A stretch of DNA of 64,000 nt, from NCBI GenBank assembly GCA_905182405.1, contig CAJJBQ010000001.1:1240001-1304000 (forward strand), in the 5' to 3' direction. Source of the DNA: Akkermansiaceae bacterium. Lineage in GTDB: Bacteria > Verrucomicrobiota > Verrucomicrobiia > Verrucomicrobiales > Akkermansiaceae. Under the pieces are notes generated by a model. The model made no database searches. It was not told where the DNA came from and saw nothing but the letters and a program-made list of their open reading frames with translations. Below, piece after piece: positions 27,630 through 38,300 of this stretch. A program made the translations under genes and the position numbers. Position 1 is the stretch's first letter. Each line of letters opens with the position of its first letter.

Positions 27630-28556
27630 ATGACCGACGGCCTACAAGCTCCCCAAGGCACTCCCGCGAAGCCTCAGTTACAGACCCCTCCATCCGGATC
27701 TCCGGGCGCTGGACAGGTTCCCCCAACTCGGGCTCCCATGGTTTCCTTGGCCCCGCCTCCTGGAGGGGGAAACAAGACCTGGATCATTATTGTTGGCTTG
27801 GTTGTGTTACTGGGTCTCACGGTGTGGGGAATGATGGCGATGACGAAGGACGACGAGTCTGAGGAAGATCCGACTGAGGAAGTTGTCAAGGTGGCTCCCA
27901 AGAAGCGTGCTAAGAAGCGCGAAGCTGCCGAAACGGACGAGCGTCCGCTCAAAAAAGAGATGGACGAACTGTCCTCGAAAAATCGCAGTAAATTTGAAGA
28001 GAATGTGGGCAAGTGGGTCCTGCTCTTCGGCGAAGTTCGTAGCGGAAATTCGGCGGGCGTTTTGGAATTCAAGGCTCCTGCTGGGGTGACCGGACAATTA
28101 ATCAAAGGATCGGCCGAGCACATCACCGGGAAACATGTCAAAGTGATCGGCTGGATGCTCACCGAAAAGAAGATCCAAATCGATGGCGTCTTCGATGTCA
28201 CTTTCGTGAATCCGGTTGATCTTCTTCCGAAAAAAGACGTTTATACTTCAGCAGACGGCGAGCAGTTAGTCTCACTTAGGAACAAAAAGGCCACTTTCCA
28301 GGGGAAGGTAAAAGAAGTGCTCATTTCAGGGGATAAGAAGAACATCTACGTGATCTTCGAGGGAGAAAGTCACGACTTCTACGGAAGCGGAGATATCGAC
28401 AAACTTAAGAAGGACGAGGTGACCGAGGAAACTCTTAAGGAACTCGTTGGCAAGACGGTCAAGCTCGAGGGTAAGCTCGGTTACAGCAAGAAAGAGGACA
28501 ATGAGCGGATCTACATTAACTTCGATGAGAAAGAAGATTACGAAGTGATCGAATAA
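27630..28556 (+). CDS. Membrane-anchored protein with two OB-like beta domains, function unknown
   Basis: A 308-residue product. Residues 1-48 are Pro/Gly-rich (cytoplasmic, disordered), one membrane helix lies at about 50-72 (TWIIIVGLVVLLGLTVWGMM), then a charged linker. Two similar segments follow: NVGKWVLLFGEVRSGNSAGV (about 130-195) and NKKATFQGKVKEVLISGDKK (about 215-305). Both have the G-x-V beta-strand pattern of OB folds and may be an internal duplication. No signal for an enzyme was seen. It converges with the CotH gene with 8 bases between stops. Confidence 0.7.
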   Translation: MTDGLQAPQGTPAKPQLQTPPSGSPGAGQVPPTRAPMVSLAPPPGGGNKTWIIIVGLVVLLGLTVWGMMAMTKDDESEEDPTEEVVKVAPKKRAKKREAAETDERPLKKEMDELSSKNRSKFEENVGKWVLLFGEVRSGNSAGVLEFKAPAGVTGQLIKGSAEHITGKHVKVIGWMLTEKKIQIDGVFDVTFVNPVDLLPKKDVYTSADGEQLVSLRNKKATFQGKVKEVLISGDKKNIYVIFEGESHDFYGSGDIDKLKKDEVTEETLKELVGKTVKLEGKLGYSKKEDNERIYINFDEKEDYEVIE

Positions 28557-28564
28557 TCGGGTTA

Positions 28565-31500
28565 CTATCGAACCATGAGCACTCGCAGGAAGCGAGGGGA
28601 ACCGGAAGTCAACGGAGTGGAAAGCCGTTCGGTGACTTTTTTGGTCTGGTTTTCGGCATTGAGAACCTCCTTGACCAAGACGGGGTTGGCGACATCTGTC
28701 CAGCTTAGGAGATCAGGTGATTCTTGAATTGTGAAAGAGACATCCGACGCGGCTAGGTTTTGCTGGTAGGTGATCGAGAAGAATCCATCAGCATCGACGG
28801 TTACCAATCCGGCTGTCGTGGCAGGGCCGTGGTTTGGAATGGAAGGATCGTTTCCCGTGGCATATTCGGAAAAGGCGGATAGGCCATCCTTGTCGTCATC
28901 GCTCTGATCGTCGGTAATATTATTGGCGAGCTTCCAGGCATCGTAACCGGTTACGAGTGCGGTGTCAGCTTCTCCGGGAGCTCCTCCAATGAGGGCATGC
29001 TCCGACCAATCGGAGCCCATTAAGGGATCGCTTCCAGTGAAGATCATGGAGTAACCCTGACCGTCGGCAAGAACGGGCCAAGGCGCTTGATCATTGTAGG
29101 CGAAGTCCTGAATAATGAGTCCGCCGGTTTTGCGGAGGACGACTTGTTCTCCGTCGTTGTTAAGCCTTCCGGAGTATTCTCCTGCGATTGTTCCCGCAGG
29201 GAGTTCACCATATCGGGCGGTGAATGCGGCAAGATCTTTGACCAGGACGATGCGCCCTCCGCCTTCGATGATGGTGTTTTCGGCGAAGCGGAAGTCGATT
29301 CCGGTCGCGAATGAAACTCCGGAGAGATCAATCGCTTGCGCGGAGGTATTGAGGAGCTCGATGAATTCGTAGTCGTCTCGGTCGGAGGAAATTGCGAGCT
29401 CCTTTGCCGAGGTGGGATCGGCCGGCCGGTAGTGAATTTCCGAGACGACAAGGTTCGTGTCATCAGCCGGAATGGTATCGAGAGTGAAGAAGGTGGAGGT
29501 TAAAGCACTCCATTCGTTCGTGTTGCTGTTGAAGCTACGCGCGTTGAATACTGTTGGGCCATCAAACATGACCGGTTCGGTGACATTGTTACCATTGGTG
29601 AGATCGATTACACCGGCTAGGACGAGGTCAAATTGGATGTCGGAACTTCCGGCGGTTTGGTTATGAATCTCCACTGCAATGGTGTTCATCCCATTGATAA
29701 ATTGCGCCGAGGGGACAGGATAATCATAGTAGATGCTCTCGCTGGGGGTTCGGGTTGAGGCAAAGGTGTCAAATTTCGGATTGGAGGGCAGGTTACCGGT
29801 ATTAGCAACTGCAACGCCATTAAGATAGACGATGGCGCCATCGTCATAGCGCAGCCGGACGGCGAAGGAGGAAAAGTCGGAGGGGTCGGTAATCATGACC
29901 TGCTTGCGGAAGTAGGTTGTGGCATTTTTTTGATTACCATCCGAAACGGGATCGGTGTCGATTGACCCTACGATTGTTCCAAGTCCGGACTCGCCGTAGC
30001 CCAACCGGGAAGGTCCGCTTTTCCAAGAGGCGTCATCAAAGGCCACCGTTCGCCAGTCTGTTCCCTGGTTGCTGCCATCATCGAGAAACTTCCAGACGTC
30101 GCCGGTAATGATGAAGTCCTCTGGATCGCGGACATCATTGGAAAAGGTGGCATTGGCGGCAGTGGGGCTCACGGAGCCACCCGAAAGCCGGGGGTCCGAG
30201 CCATCGATGGTGTAGTAGATCGCGGTAGTATTGGTGTTCATGGTGACACCTCCTCCTCCTGGAATGGAGCCCCCGTGTTGGCTGAGGGCGGGCGCAATGA
30301 GGTTGGGGTACATGCCGGCCTGTCGGAGCCTCTGGAGCATGCTTGTTGAGCGCTGCGGTAACTTGTTGTTGAGCCAACTGTTTACGTAGGCCTCCCATGA
30401 ATTGACCGTCTGATAATCCCACCGGCGTGCCTCGGCCTCGAACCCGGGCCGCATCTCCTCGAAGCGCTTGCGCAAACGCTCGACGCTTTCTTCGGCAGTC
30501 AGGGCACCGTCATTGAAGAAATGTTTGTGGATCCGGTCCGCCAGTAGGATGTCGTAGTCGGGGTTTCCGCCGGTCCGCAGTTTGGGCATTGCGTTGAGCG
30601 GTCCGTTGTGGGTGACCGGGTGGTCGTGATTCCAACCCCCGTTCGGCATGAAGCCGTCGGGATCCCTGACCATGAATTGAAATGGCACCCCACGGGACTC
30701 CGAACCAAAGGCGCGGAATTCGCTTTCGCATTCGCCACTTGTCCACAGCAACATGAAATCGATCAGGTTGGCGATGTCGATGTTCTCGGCCGCGTTGACG
30801 AACGGGTCAGGACCCCGCACAAGGTTCCGCGTCTTGGTCCAGAATGCTGCCGTGCCATCGTAGGCTGTCCCCGCCAGAAATTCCGAACCAGAGTTGTTGG
30901 CACTGATCGCGTCATAGTCTTCCTTCGAGCCTCCGAAGTAGCTGGATGCCATTTCGGCGTTCCAGCGCTCACGCAAGTGGTATTGCCCCCAGTATTGACC
31001 GTTGAGATAGACATGTACGAAACGTCCGTGCGGCGCAATTTGGCCCATCTCCAGCATTGAGTCATCGACGAAGCGGGAAGCCATGTAGGCACCGCGATTC
31101 GTCATGTCGTGCGAGCCGCTGCGCAGGTTGATGGCATCGAACTCTTCTGCTGGCGGGAAATTTTTATATTCGAAGCCGTCGAAGATGGGGTGGCGCAGCT
31201 TGCCCGCGCCATACTCCTTGCGGAAGTAGAGGCGGAAACTCTTCTTATCGAAGCGGGTGAAGCGCCCGCCGAAATTGGTCATCCCAGCGTCTTCCTGAAA
31301 GCCCGGCGAGGCATCGGCGTAGATCATCTCGATGGAGGATTTATATTCGCCGTAGTCGTTGGCCGCGCTCTCGTTCAAGAAGTTAGTATTCTCGGTGACC
31401 AACGAGATCGTTGGGACTGCCTTGAGCCCATCGACCATGTCCGGGCCGTAGACATCGGTTGCAAAAATATAGGTGTGCGTATCGACGCTGGTCGAGCGGA

Positions 31501-32779
31501 AACCGGGTTTGTATCCGATTGCCCGCAGCACCGACGTCCCGCTGATCCTGACTGGCCCGCTGTAACGTGTCCCGGCAGTCTCGCTGGGCGGCGTCCCGTC
31601 CGTTGTGTAGCGGATCTCCGCGTCGGGCACGTTGGTCGTGATGGCGACTTCGATGGGCGCTTCAAAGAAGCCGCGATCGATGCTGAACTTGGTGTCTTCG
31701 ACAATACCATTCACCCGCTCGCCGTTCTCCGCATCCGGTGTCGGATTGACGAAGTAGCCTTCAACGAGGTTGGTGGTGTCTTTAAAGATGCCTACTAGTT
31801 CAGGAACAAAGAGGAGGTCCGAGCTGCTGGAGCTACTGTTGAGACCCTGGATGGTTAACACGTTGTTGCCTGCCACCAGCCCGCCTTCGTTCACGGCGTA
31901 TTCGAAGAAGGTCTTCGCGTCGACCTCGTTCCGGTTACTCTCCGCGGTGGAGTTCCACACAGGATTCGTTGGCGCGGATTCTTTGTGGAATTCCGTGCCG
32001 TTCAGGTGGGCAACGAAGCCATCCTCCCATTTTAGACGCAAGCTCAGGTTGCTGATGCCCGTCGGGTCGGCGACTTCGAACGGGATCCGGATGTAGACCG
32101 TGGCGTTTTCGGAGAGCATTTCAGAGCGGACGTTGCCTTCTTCGCCCAGCAGCGATTCATAGGCACCCCCGGGGCTGTCATAGCCAATTCCCGTGGCGCC
32201 AGCGTTCCATGCCGAGTCGTCAAAGTCAGTTCCTGTCCAATTAGCCACTGGTCTCGTGGGTACGTACCATTTTGCCTGAGCCCCGGCGGAGAAAAAGGTG
32301 ACCGGAGTTTCGCCCTCAATGCCAACTCCGTAGGCGATGTCTTTAGATTGCTCCGGGTAATCAGTAAATTCGCTGGCGATGGTGACCCCGTCAGGCTTTA
32401 CCAGTGCGAGGTATCCGCCAGCCTCTTGTTGCAGGCGGAAGTTGGTGTGAGGATCGTTCGCTACGTTGGCCCGGTCTTTTCCGGAAGCGAAAATCACCGA
32501 ATACCCGCCGCTCGTCATCTCGATTGCTGGAAGCTCCCACTTGGTGGGAATGTCCGGATCGTCGGTCAAATACCAGCCGCCGAGATCTCCGGCGATCCCT
32601 GAGGTGTTCCAAATTTCGATCCAATCCTCGCGGTCGCCGTCCTCATCGACGATGCCGCCGTTGTTGTTGGCGACGAATTCGCTGATTTTGGCGTCAGTCA
32701 AGGTCGCGGCGGGCGCGTTGGGCACGGCCAACAACGCAGTAGCGAGGACGGTAACAGCAACGAAGGCTCTTGGGGGCAT
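28565..32779 (-). CDS. Secreted giant protein with lamin-tail, CotH-kinase and chitobiase-like domains
   Basis: The product is 1404 residues with signal peptide MPPRAFVAVTVLATALLAVPNAPAA. The order is: lamin-tail domain (about 28-150; DEDGDREDWIEIWNTSG), galactose-binding-like sandwich (about 165-330), chitobiase/HEX-type beta domain (IRYTTDGTPPSE, about 360-430), CotH-type kinase domain (about 445-790; RLYFRKEYGAGKLRHPIFDG, LNGQYWGQYHLRERW), second chitobiase-like unit (YYTIDGSDPRLSGG), second sandwich, and a second lamin-tail domain near 1130-1250. CotH kinases phosphorylate secreted proteins in Bacillus spores; activity here is untested. The design is common in Verrucomicrobia surface proteins. 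No sorting tail was identified. Confidence 0.85.
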   Translation of the reverse strand: MPPRAFVAVTVLATALLAVPNAPAATLTDAKISEFVANNNGGIVDEDGDREDWIEIWNTSGIAGDLGGWYLTDDPDIPTKWELPAIEMTSGGYSVIFASGKDRANVANDPHTNFRLQQEAGGYLALVKPDGVTIASEFTDYPEQSKDIAYGVGIEGETPVTFFSAGAQAKWYVPTRPVANWTGTDFDDSAWNAGATGIGYDSPGGAYESLLGEEGNVRSEMLSENATVYIRIPFEVADPTGISNLSLRLKWEDGFVAHLNGTEFHKESAPTNPVWNSTAESNRNEVDAKTFFEYAVNEGGLVAGNNVLTIQGLNSSSSSSDLLFVPELVGIFKDTTNLVEGYFVNPTPDAENGERVNGIVEDTKFSIDRGFFEAPIEVAITTNVPDAEIRYTTDGTPPSETAGTRYSGPVRISGTSVLRAIGYKPGFRSTSVDTHTYIFATDVYGPDMVDGLKAVPTISLVTENTNFLNESAANDYGEYKSSIEMIYADASPGFQEDAGMTNFGGRFTRFDKKSFRLYFRKEYGAGKLRHPIFDGFEYKNFPPAEEFDAINLRSGSHDMTNRGAYMASRFVDDSMLEMGQIAPHGRFVHVYLNGQYWGQYHLRERWNAEMASSYFGGSKEDYDAISANNSGSEFLAGTAYDGTAAFWTKTRNLVRGPDPFVNAAENIDIANLIDFMLLWTSGECESEFRAFGSESRGVPFQFMVRDPDGFMPNGGWNHDHPVTHNGPLNAMPKLRTGGNPDYDILLADRIHKHFFNDGALTAEESVERLRKRFEEMRPGFEAEARRWDYQTVNSWEAYVNSWLNNKLPQRSTSMLQRLRQAGMYPNLIAPALSQHGGSIPGGGGVTMNTNTTAIYYTIDGSDPRLSGGSVSPTAANATFSNDVRDPEDFIITGDVWKFLDDGSNQGTDWRTVAFDDASWKSGPSRLGYGESGLGTIVGSIDTDPVSDGNQKNATTYFRKQVMITDPSDFSSFAVRLRYDDGAIVYLNGVAVANTGNLPSNPKFDTFASTRTPSESIYYDYPVPSAQFINGMNTIAVEIHNQTAGSSDIQFDLVLAGVIDLTNGNNVTEPVMFDGPTVFNARSFNSNTNEWSALTSTFFTLDTIPADDTNLVVSEIHYRPADPTSAKELAISSDRDDYEFIELLNTSAQAIDLSGVSFATGIDFRFAENTIIEGGGRIVLVKDLAAFTARYGELPAGTIAGEYSGRLNNDGEQVVLRKTGGLIIQDFAYNDQAPWPVLADGQGYSMIFTGSDPLMGSDWSEHALIGGAPGEADTALVTGYDAWKLANNITDDQSDDDKDGLSAFSEYATGNDPSIPNHGPATTAGLVTVDADGFFSITYQQNLAASDVSFTIQESPDLLSWTDVANPVLVKEVLNAENQTKKVTERLSTPLTSGSPRFLRVLMVR

Positions 32780-33108
32780 GGGGTATGAAATGGTAGTGGT
32801 TGAAAAGTAGGAATCAACTTAAAGCTAGGGATTTTGGAAGGCGAATCAATGAAGTAGTGTCTGGAAAATGGAATCGGGACCGTTTTAATGAGTTGCCGTT
32901 GGTCATATTGCCGAGCCATCGGACCCCATCGTTGTGCCAACTTGTTGGGAACTGCGTGGCTCTTTTGCGAGGGGAGCTACACCTTTGGTATCAGCTTCTC
33001 AAAGCTGTGTTTCTTGAACTCACCTGGGGCTGCGCCCGCGGTGGCGCAGAAATTGACGCTGCAAAAATACATAGACAAGCAAGCTGGCCGACGGCAGCTT
33101 AACCCAAA
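32780..33108. other. Divergent intergenic region, no gene recognised
   Basis: About 330 bases between the divergent CotH and FG-GAP genes. It should hold two promoters, but no convincing -35/-10 pair or RNA element was recognised. Confidence 0.4.
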
Positions 33109-35193
33109 ATGCTTTTGAGTTACCAATGGCTAGAGTTGAAGTCGCTCCGAGCGAGCATTTTTACGGTGTTTACGTTTGTTTCACTGGTTGTATGCTACCC
33201 GGAGGTCACGGCGGAAGAATCCTTCGTTGATGTGACCGGCGACGCCGGGATCGACTACATACAATGGGCGCCGCCGGTAGGATGGGTGAAACTTACGCCT
33301 CAGGTGATGACGGGTGGAGCGGCGGTCGCGGATTACGACAATGACGGTTGGAGTGATCTGCTGGTCACCCGCTACCGAGACACGGACATCCTTTTTCGCA
33401 ATCGCGGTGACGGGACATTCGAAAATGTCAGCCAACTTGCGGGCATCGATCTGGTAGCACCGAGCAACGGCGCCGGATGGGGCGATATCGACAACGATGG
33501 AGATGCTGATTTGTATATCAGCGTCGCCGATGAGGCGGGGGACCCCTTGCGCAATTTACTTTATGTGAACGGTGGAGACGGCACTTTTTCCGAGCAAGCC
33601 CAGCTTTGGGGGGCCGATCTTGAGGTGCCGAATTTTCACTCAGGGTTTAGTGTAAGCTTCGGTGACTACAACCGTGACGGCTGGCTCGATATTCATACTT
33701 GCCAATGGGCGGTGACTGGCCCGGAGAATCGTTCTGTTCTGTTTAAGAACGCCGGGCTTTCGGGAGGTTTTATAGACGTCACCGCCGCTGTTGGGGTGGA
33801 AATGTGGCACGATCCGGAGGCAGGGGGAGCTCCGGAGTTCACAACCCAGGCCTTCACCTCCAGGTTAACCGACCTCGACCGCGACGGCTGGCCAGATCTG
33901 GTGGTTGTCGGCGATTTTGGGACCAGTCGTCTTTTTTGGAACAACCGCGACGGAACGTTTACCGATGGCACAGAGCAGGCGGAGGTCGGGGGTGAAGAAA
34001 ACGGCATGGGTTTGGCGGTGGGCGACTACGACGGCGACGGATTACCGGATCTGTTCTTCACCTCGATCTACGAGCCCCGTCGACCGGAGGTGCCGATTCT
34101 CGGATGGGGTGTGAGCGGTAACCGACTCTATCGAAACCGTGGGGATCGCGTTTTCGAAGACACAACGGATATCGCCGGCGTGCGTGATGGCGGCTGGGGA
34201 TGGGGCGCGGTGTTTTTCGATTACGACAACGACGGCGATCTTGATCTGGCGATGACGAACGGTTTCGAGACCGACCGGTGGGAAAGCGAAACACCATTTA
34301 ATAACGACCCTACGAAACTGTGGCGCAACGACGGCGGGACCTTTATCGATGTTTCCTCTTCCGTGGGCATCACCGATACTGGAACCGGAAAGGGACTGTT
34401 GGTTTTTGATTACGATCAGGATGGTGATCTCGATCTTTTTATCGTCAATAACTCCGGTTCCCCGATTCTCTATCGCAACGATTTGGCCAACGGCAATCAC
34501 TGGTTGCGGGTCAAGCCACGCGGCCGATACTCGAATCGAGACGGTATTGGTGCGGTGGTGACAATTATGTCGGGTGATGGTGTGCCTGTGCAGCACCGCG
34601 AGATCAGCGGCGGCAGTCACTACCTGACGCAAAGCGAGAAGCTTGCCCACTTCGGCCTTGGCGCGTCCGCTGCCCCCGTCCATCTCGTAAAAGTGCGTTG
34701 GCCGAGCGGTATCGAACAGCAGTTTTCCAACGTTGCTGTCGATCAAGTGCTCGAAGTGACAGAGCCGGTGAGCCCCTATGAGGCTTGGCTTGCCGAGCAT
34801 TTCTCAGAAGTGGAACGTGCCGCGGGCGTGATGACCGCCCTGCTGGCCGATTCCGACGCGGATGGGCTGAGCAACGCCGTGGAGTTCGGTTCGGGCCTTG
34901 ATCCGAGGAGCGCCGAGAGCACCCCTCCGATCGAAGTGCTGCGCGGCGCGATCCCCGGCGAAAAAATCTTAAAGTATCGCCGCCGGACACTACCGCGGGG
35001 CGTCAGGACCATGATCGAAAAATCTATCAACCTGCAGGATTGGCAGTCGTGTCACGCGGCCGATCTCGAAATCCTAACCGTGAAAAAAACAAGCGGCTGG
35101 GGCGTTGAAATTGTCACCGCCCGGCTGATCAGCGAACCTGCCGGGCAGGCACCTGTGAGATACCTGCGCTTGCGGGTGATGATCGGAGATTGA
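33109..35193 (+). CDS. Secreted FG-GAP/VCBS repeat protein with ASPIC/UnbV domain
   Basis: A 694-residue protein with a hydrophobic N-terminal leader (SIFTVFTFVSLVVCYPEVTA). At least six FG-GAP/VCBS repeats form a beta-propeller; each has a calcium-type loop such as DYDNDGWSD, DIDNDGDADLY, DYNRDGWLD, DYDGDGLPDLF and DYDNDGDLDLA. An ASPIC/UnbV domain follows at about 460-550 (NHWLRVKPRGRYSNRDGIGA), then a thrombospondin-type-3-like loop DSDADGLSNAVEFGSG. Related human CRTAC1-like and bacterial proteins are secreted, calcium-binding and of unclear role. It diverges from the CotH gene; the two may form a surface-protein locus. Confidence 0.88.
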   Translation: MLLSYQWLELKSLRASIFTVFTFVSLVVCYPEVTAEESFVDVTGDAGIDYIQWAPPVGWVKLTPQVMTGGAAVADYDNDGWSDLLVTRYRDTDILFRNRGDGTFENVSQLAGIDLVAPSNGAGWGDIDNDGDADLYISVADEAGDPLRNLLYVNGGDGTFSEQAQLWGADLEVPNFHSGFSVSFGDYNRDGWLDIHTCQWAVTGPENRSVLFKNAGLSGGFIDVTAAVGVEMWHDPEAGGAPEFTTQAFTSRLTDLDRDGWPDLVVVGDFGTSRLFWNNRDGTFTDGTEQAEVGGEENGMGLAVGDYDGDGLPDLFFTSIYEPRRPEVPILGWGVSGNRLYRNRGDRVFEDTTDIAGVRDGGWGWGAVFFDYDNDGDLDLAMTNGFETDRWESETPFNNDPTKLWRNDGGTFIDVSSSVGITDTGTGKGLLVFDYDQDGDLDLFIVNNSGSPILYRNDLANGNHWLRVKPRGRYSNRDGIGAVVTIMSGDGVPVQHREISGGSHYLTQSEKLAHFGLGASAAPVHLVKVRWPSGIEQQFSNVAVDQVLEVTEPVSPYEAWLAEHFSEVERAAGVMTALLADSDADGLSNAVEFGSGLDPRSAESTPPIEVLRGAIPGEKILKYRRRTLPRGVRTMIEKSINLQDWQSCHAADLEILTVKKTSGWGVEIVTARLISEPAGQAPVRYLRLRVMIGD

Positions 35194-35284
35194 GACACAG
35201 GCCCGGAGGCATGACTCATTTAAGCGCGTTCACGCGCCTGTTATGCTGGGATTAACGTGAACCTAATTTCCCCCATTCTTGAGA

Positions 35285-35299
35285 GTAGGACAGTCCTAC
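35285..35299. repeat. Short perfect palindrome GTAGGAC-A-GTCCTAC
   Basis: Two 7-base arms around one base, between the FG-GAP and uvrA stop codons. A degenerate copy of the arm follows (GGTCCTTACG). It could be a dispersed repeat unit; the one-base spacer makes it a poor RNA terminator. Confidence 0.5.
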
Positions 35300-35304
35300 G
35301 GTCC

Positions 35305-38300
35305 TTACGAATTTTTTAGCACTACTTTGATGAAAGGAGCGGTGACGGACTTCTTGTTCTTGGCCACTTCTTCGGGGGTTCCTTGGGCGATGATTTGGCC
35401 TCCTGCGGGGCCTGCTTCGGGGCCGAGGTCGATGATGTAGTCGGCTTCCGCCGCGAGGTCCATGTGGTGCTCGATGACGACGACTGTGTGGCCCTCGTCG
35501 ACGAGGCGGTGGAGGACGTCAGTGAGACGGGCGACGTCTTGTTGGTGGAGTCCAATGGTGGGCTCTTCGATGAGATAGAGATTCGTATTGATGGTGCCGA
35601 AGTCAGTGATCTTGGGTCGACCTTTGGTCAGTTGCGTGACGAGTTTGAGCCGTTGTGCTTCGCCGCCGGAAACAGTGGGGCTGGGTTGGCCGAGGGTGAG
35701 GTAGCCGAGGCCGGTTTCGGCGAGAAGGGAGAGAGGTTTTTGAAGCTTGGGGTGGGCGTCGAAGAACTCGGCCGCGGTTTTAATGTTGAGATTGAGGACG
35801 TCTCCAATGCTCAGGCCGTTGTAGCGGATTTCGAGAGTGGCGGGATTGTAGCGGTCGCCGTGACAGGCTTCGCAATCGATCCAAGTCGTTGGCAGGAAGT
35901 CCATCTCGAGCTTGATACGTCCGTTGCCCTTACACTCGGGGCATTGGCCTTCTTTGTTATTGAAGGAGAAGCGGGAGGCGGTGTAGCCGCGCATGCGCGC
36001 TTCGGGAAGCTGGGCATAGAGGGCGCGGATGTGGTCGAAGAGTTTGACGTAAGTGGCGGGGCAGGAACGGGAGGTTTTGCCGATGGGAGTTTGGTCGACT
36101 TCGTAGCGATACTTGAACGTATCGAAACCGCTTGCTTTTTGATAGGGAAGTCGGAGGGGCTGAGGTGATTTTTTGGCCTCGCGACTGGAGGTCGCAGCCA
36201 CGGAGAGGCATCCCCGCATGAGTGAGGACTTTCCAGATCCCGAAACGCCGGTGAGAACGGTGAGACGGCCGAGGGGGATCTTTACGTCGAGATTCTTCAG
36301 GTTGTTGATGGTACAGCCTTTGAGTTCAATCCAGTTCTTCTTCGCTTTAAGGATTTTTCGTCGTTCGCCGCGTGAGGGATGGATGAGCGGGTTTTTGAGG
36401 GCTTGAATGGTGGGGGAAGAAGTGAACCTCAAACTTTCAAGTTTTCCATTTCGAGGTTGAGCGTTGGGCGTCGAACGTTGGATGTTGCCTTCGAAGACGA
36501 CTTCGCCGCCTTCGACTCCAGCGGCTGGACCGAGGTCGATGAGGTGGGTGGCGGCTTTGATGGTGTCTTCATCGTGCTCGACGAGAATGAGCGAGTTGCC
36601 TTTTTCCTTGAGAGCATGGAGAGTTTTCAGAAGAGCGGCGTTGTCGCGTGGGTGGAGTCCGATGGTAGGTTCGTCGAGAATGTAGAGAACGCCTTGAAGG
36701 TTCGAGCCGAGTTGGGCGGCCAGGCGAATACGCTGGGACTCGCCGCCGGAGAGGGTGGTGGCGGAGCGATCGAGTTGGAGGTAGCCGAGGCCGACGTGAT
36801 CGAGGAATTCGAGACGCTGGACGATTTCGGGGATGATGTCGCGGGCGACGAGATGGTCGCGTCCTTTGAATTTGAGAATCTTAATGAGGATGAGGCCGTC
36901 TTTTACGGTGAGGGCTGAGAGGGCGGGAAGGCTGAGTTTGACTTCAGGAAGAAGGACGTGGCAGCTGGACTCGCGAAGACGCGCGCCGTAGCAATCGGGG
37001 CAGGTGCGTATTTCATCGGGGTTGGCTTTGGCTACTCTTTTTTCTTCGTGGATCTCGGCTTCGGCTTCTGAATTGAAGCTCTTAATATCAAGGAAGCCAG
37101 AGGTGATGTGGCCGTAGCCGCGGCAGGTTTTACACCATCCGCGAGGAGAGTTGAAGGAGAAGTGGTGGGGGTCGAGAGATTCGAAGGATTCGCCGGTAGT
37201 GGGCGAGACGCGGGCAGTAGAGAAGGTTTTGAGATCTGAGATTTGAGATTTGCGATTTGAACCCTGAGAGCCGGGGAGGACCCGGAAGGTGCCTTTTCCA
37301 TATTGGAGGGCGGTGGCTAGGTGTTCGTTGATGTCTTTGTCACCTTTGGAAACTTCGGCGATGACGAAGTCAATGTCGTGAGCCTTGTGGCGCGCAAGGG
37401 GTTGGAAGTCCTCGGTTTGGATGAGATTACCATCGATAAATAATTCCTTAAAATTGGCCTTCGCTGCAGCTTGGGCGTATTCCTTATGGAAGCCTTTTCG
37501 ACCGCGGAGGACGGGCGAGAGAAGCTTGAGGGTTTTGTGTTTTTTGAGAAGCTTGCCGAGTTGGTCTCCGATCGCTTCCGGGGTTTGAGATACGACAGCC
37601 TCACCTGACTGCGGACAGTGCTGGATGCCCACTTTGGCAAAGAGGAGTCGGAGGAAATGGAAGATCTCGGTGACGGTTCCGACGGTAGATTTGCCACCAC
37701 CACGGGAAATTCTCTGCTCGATGGCGACAGTGGGAGGGAGGCCTTCGATGTGATCGAGGTCTGGCTTTTCCAACTGGCTCGCAAACTGGCGGGCGTAGGG
37801 AGACATCGAGTCAAGAAAGCGGCGCTGTCCTTCGGCGAACAGGACGTCAAAGGCGAGGGTCGATTTTCCGGAGCCAGAAAGACCGGAGATGACAACAAAT
37901 TCGTGGAGCGGGATGTCGAGGGAGATGTTTTTGAGGTTGTGATGTCGGAGACCGTGAAGAGAAATTTGAGGTCTGAAATGAGGCTGCTTCTTTTTTGGAG
38001 CTTTCTTGGCAACACGACCGGAGATCGCGGTCACGGCTTGGGCAGTGTGGGTTTTCGCTTTGGCGAGTTCTTTCGGGGTTCCTTCGAAGATGATTTGGCC
38101 GCCGTTGATTCCGGCTTCGGGGCCAAGTTCGATGACGTGGTCGGCATTGCGGATGACGTCGAGTTGGTGCTCGATGACCAAGAGGGAATAGCCTGCATCG
38201 GTGAGGCGATGGAAGATCGTGAGGAGGCGTTCGATGTCGACGAAGTGGAGCCCGGTGGTGGGCTCATCGAGGATGAGGAGGCTGTTGATGCTTCCTTTGG

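Noticed and set aside
37229..37261. TGAGATT repeats considered as a CRISPR-like array
   Set aside because: The units are 7 bases with no spacers and lie within a coding frame; no cas genes.
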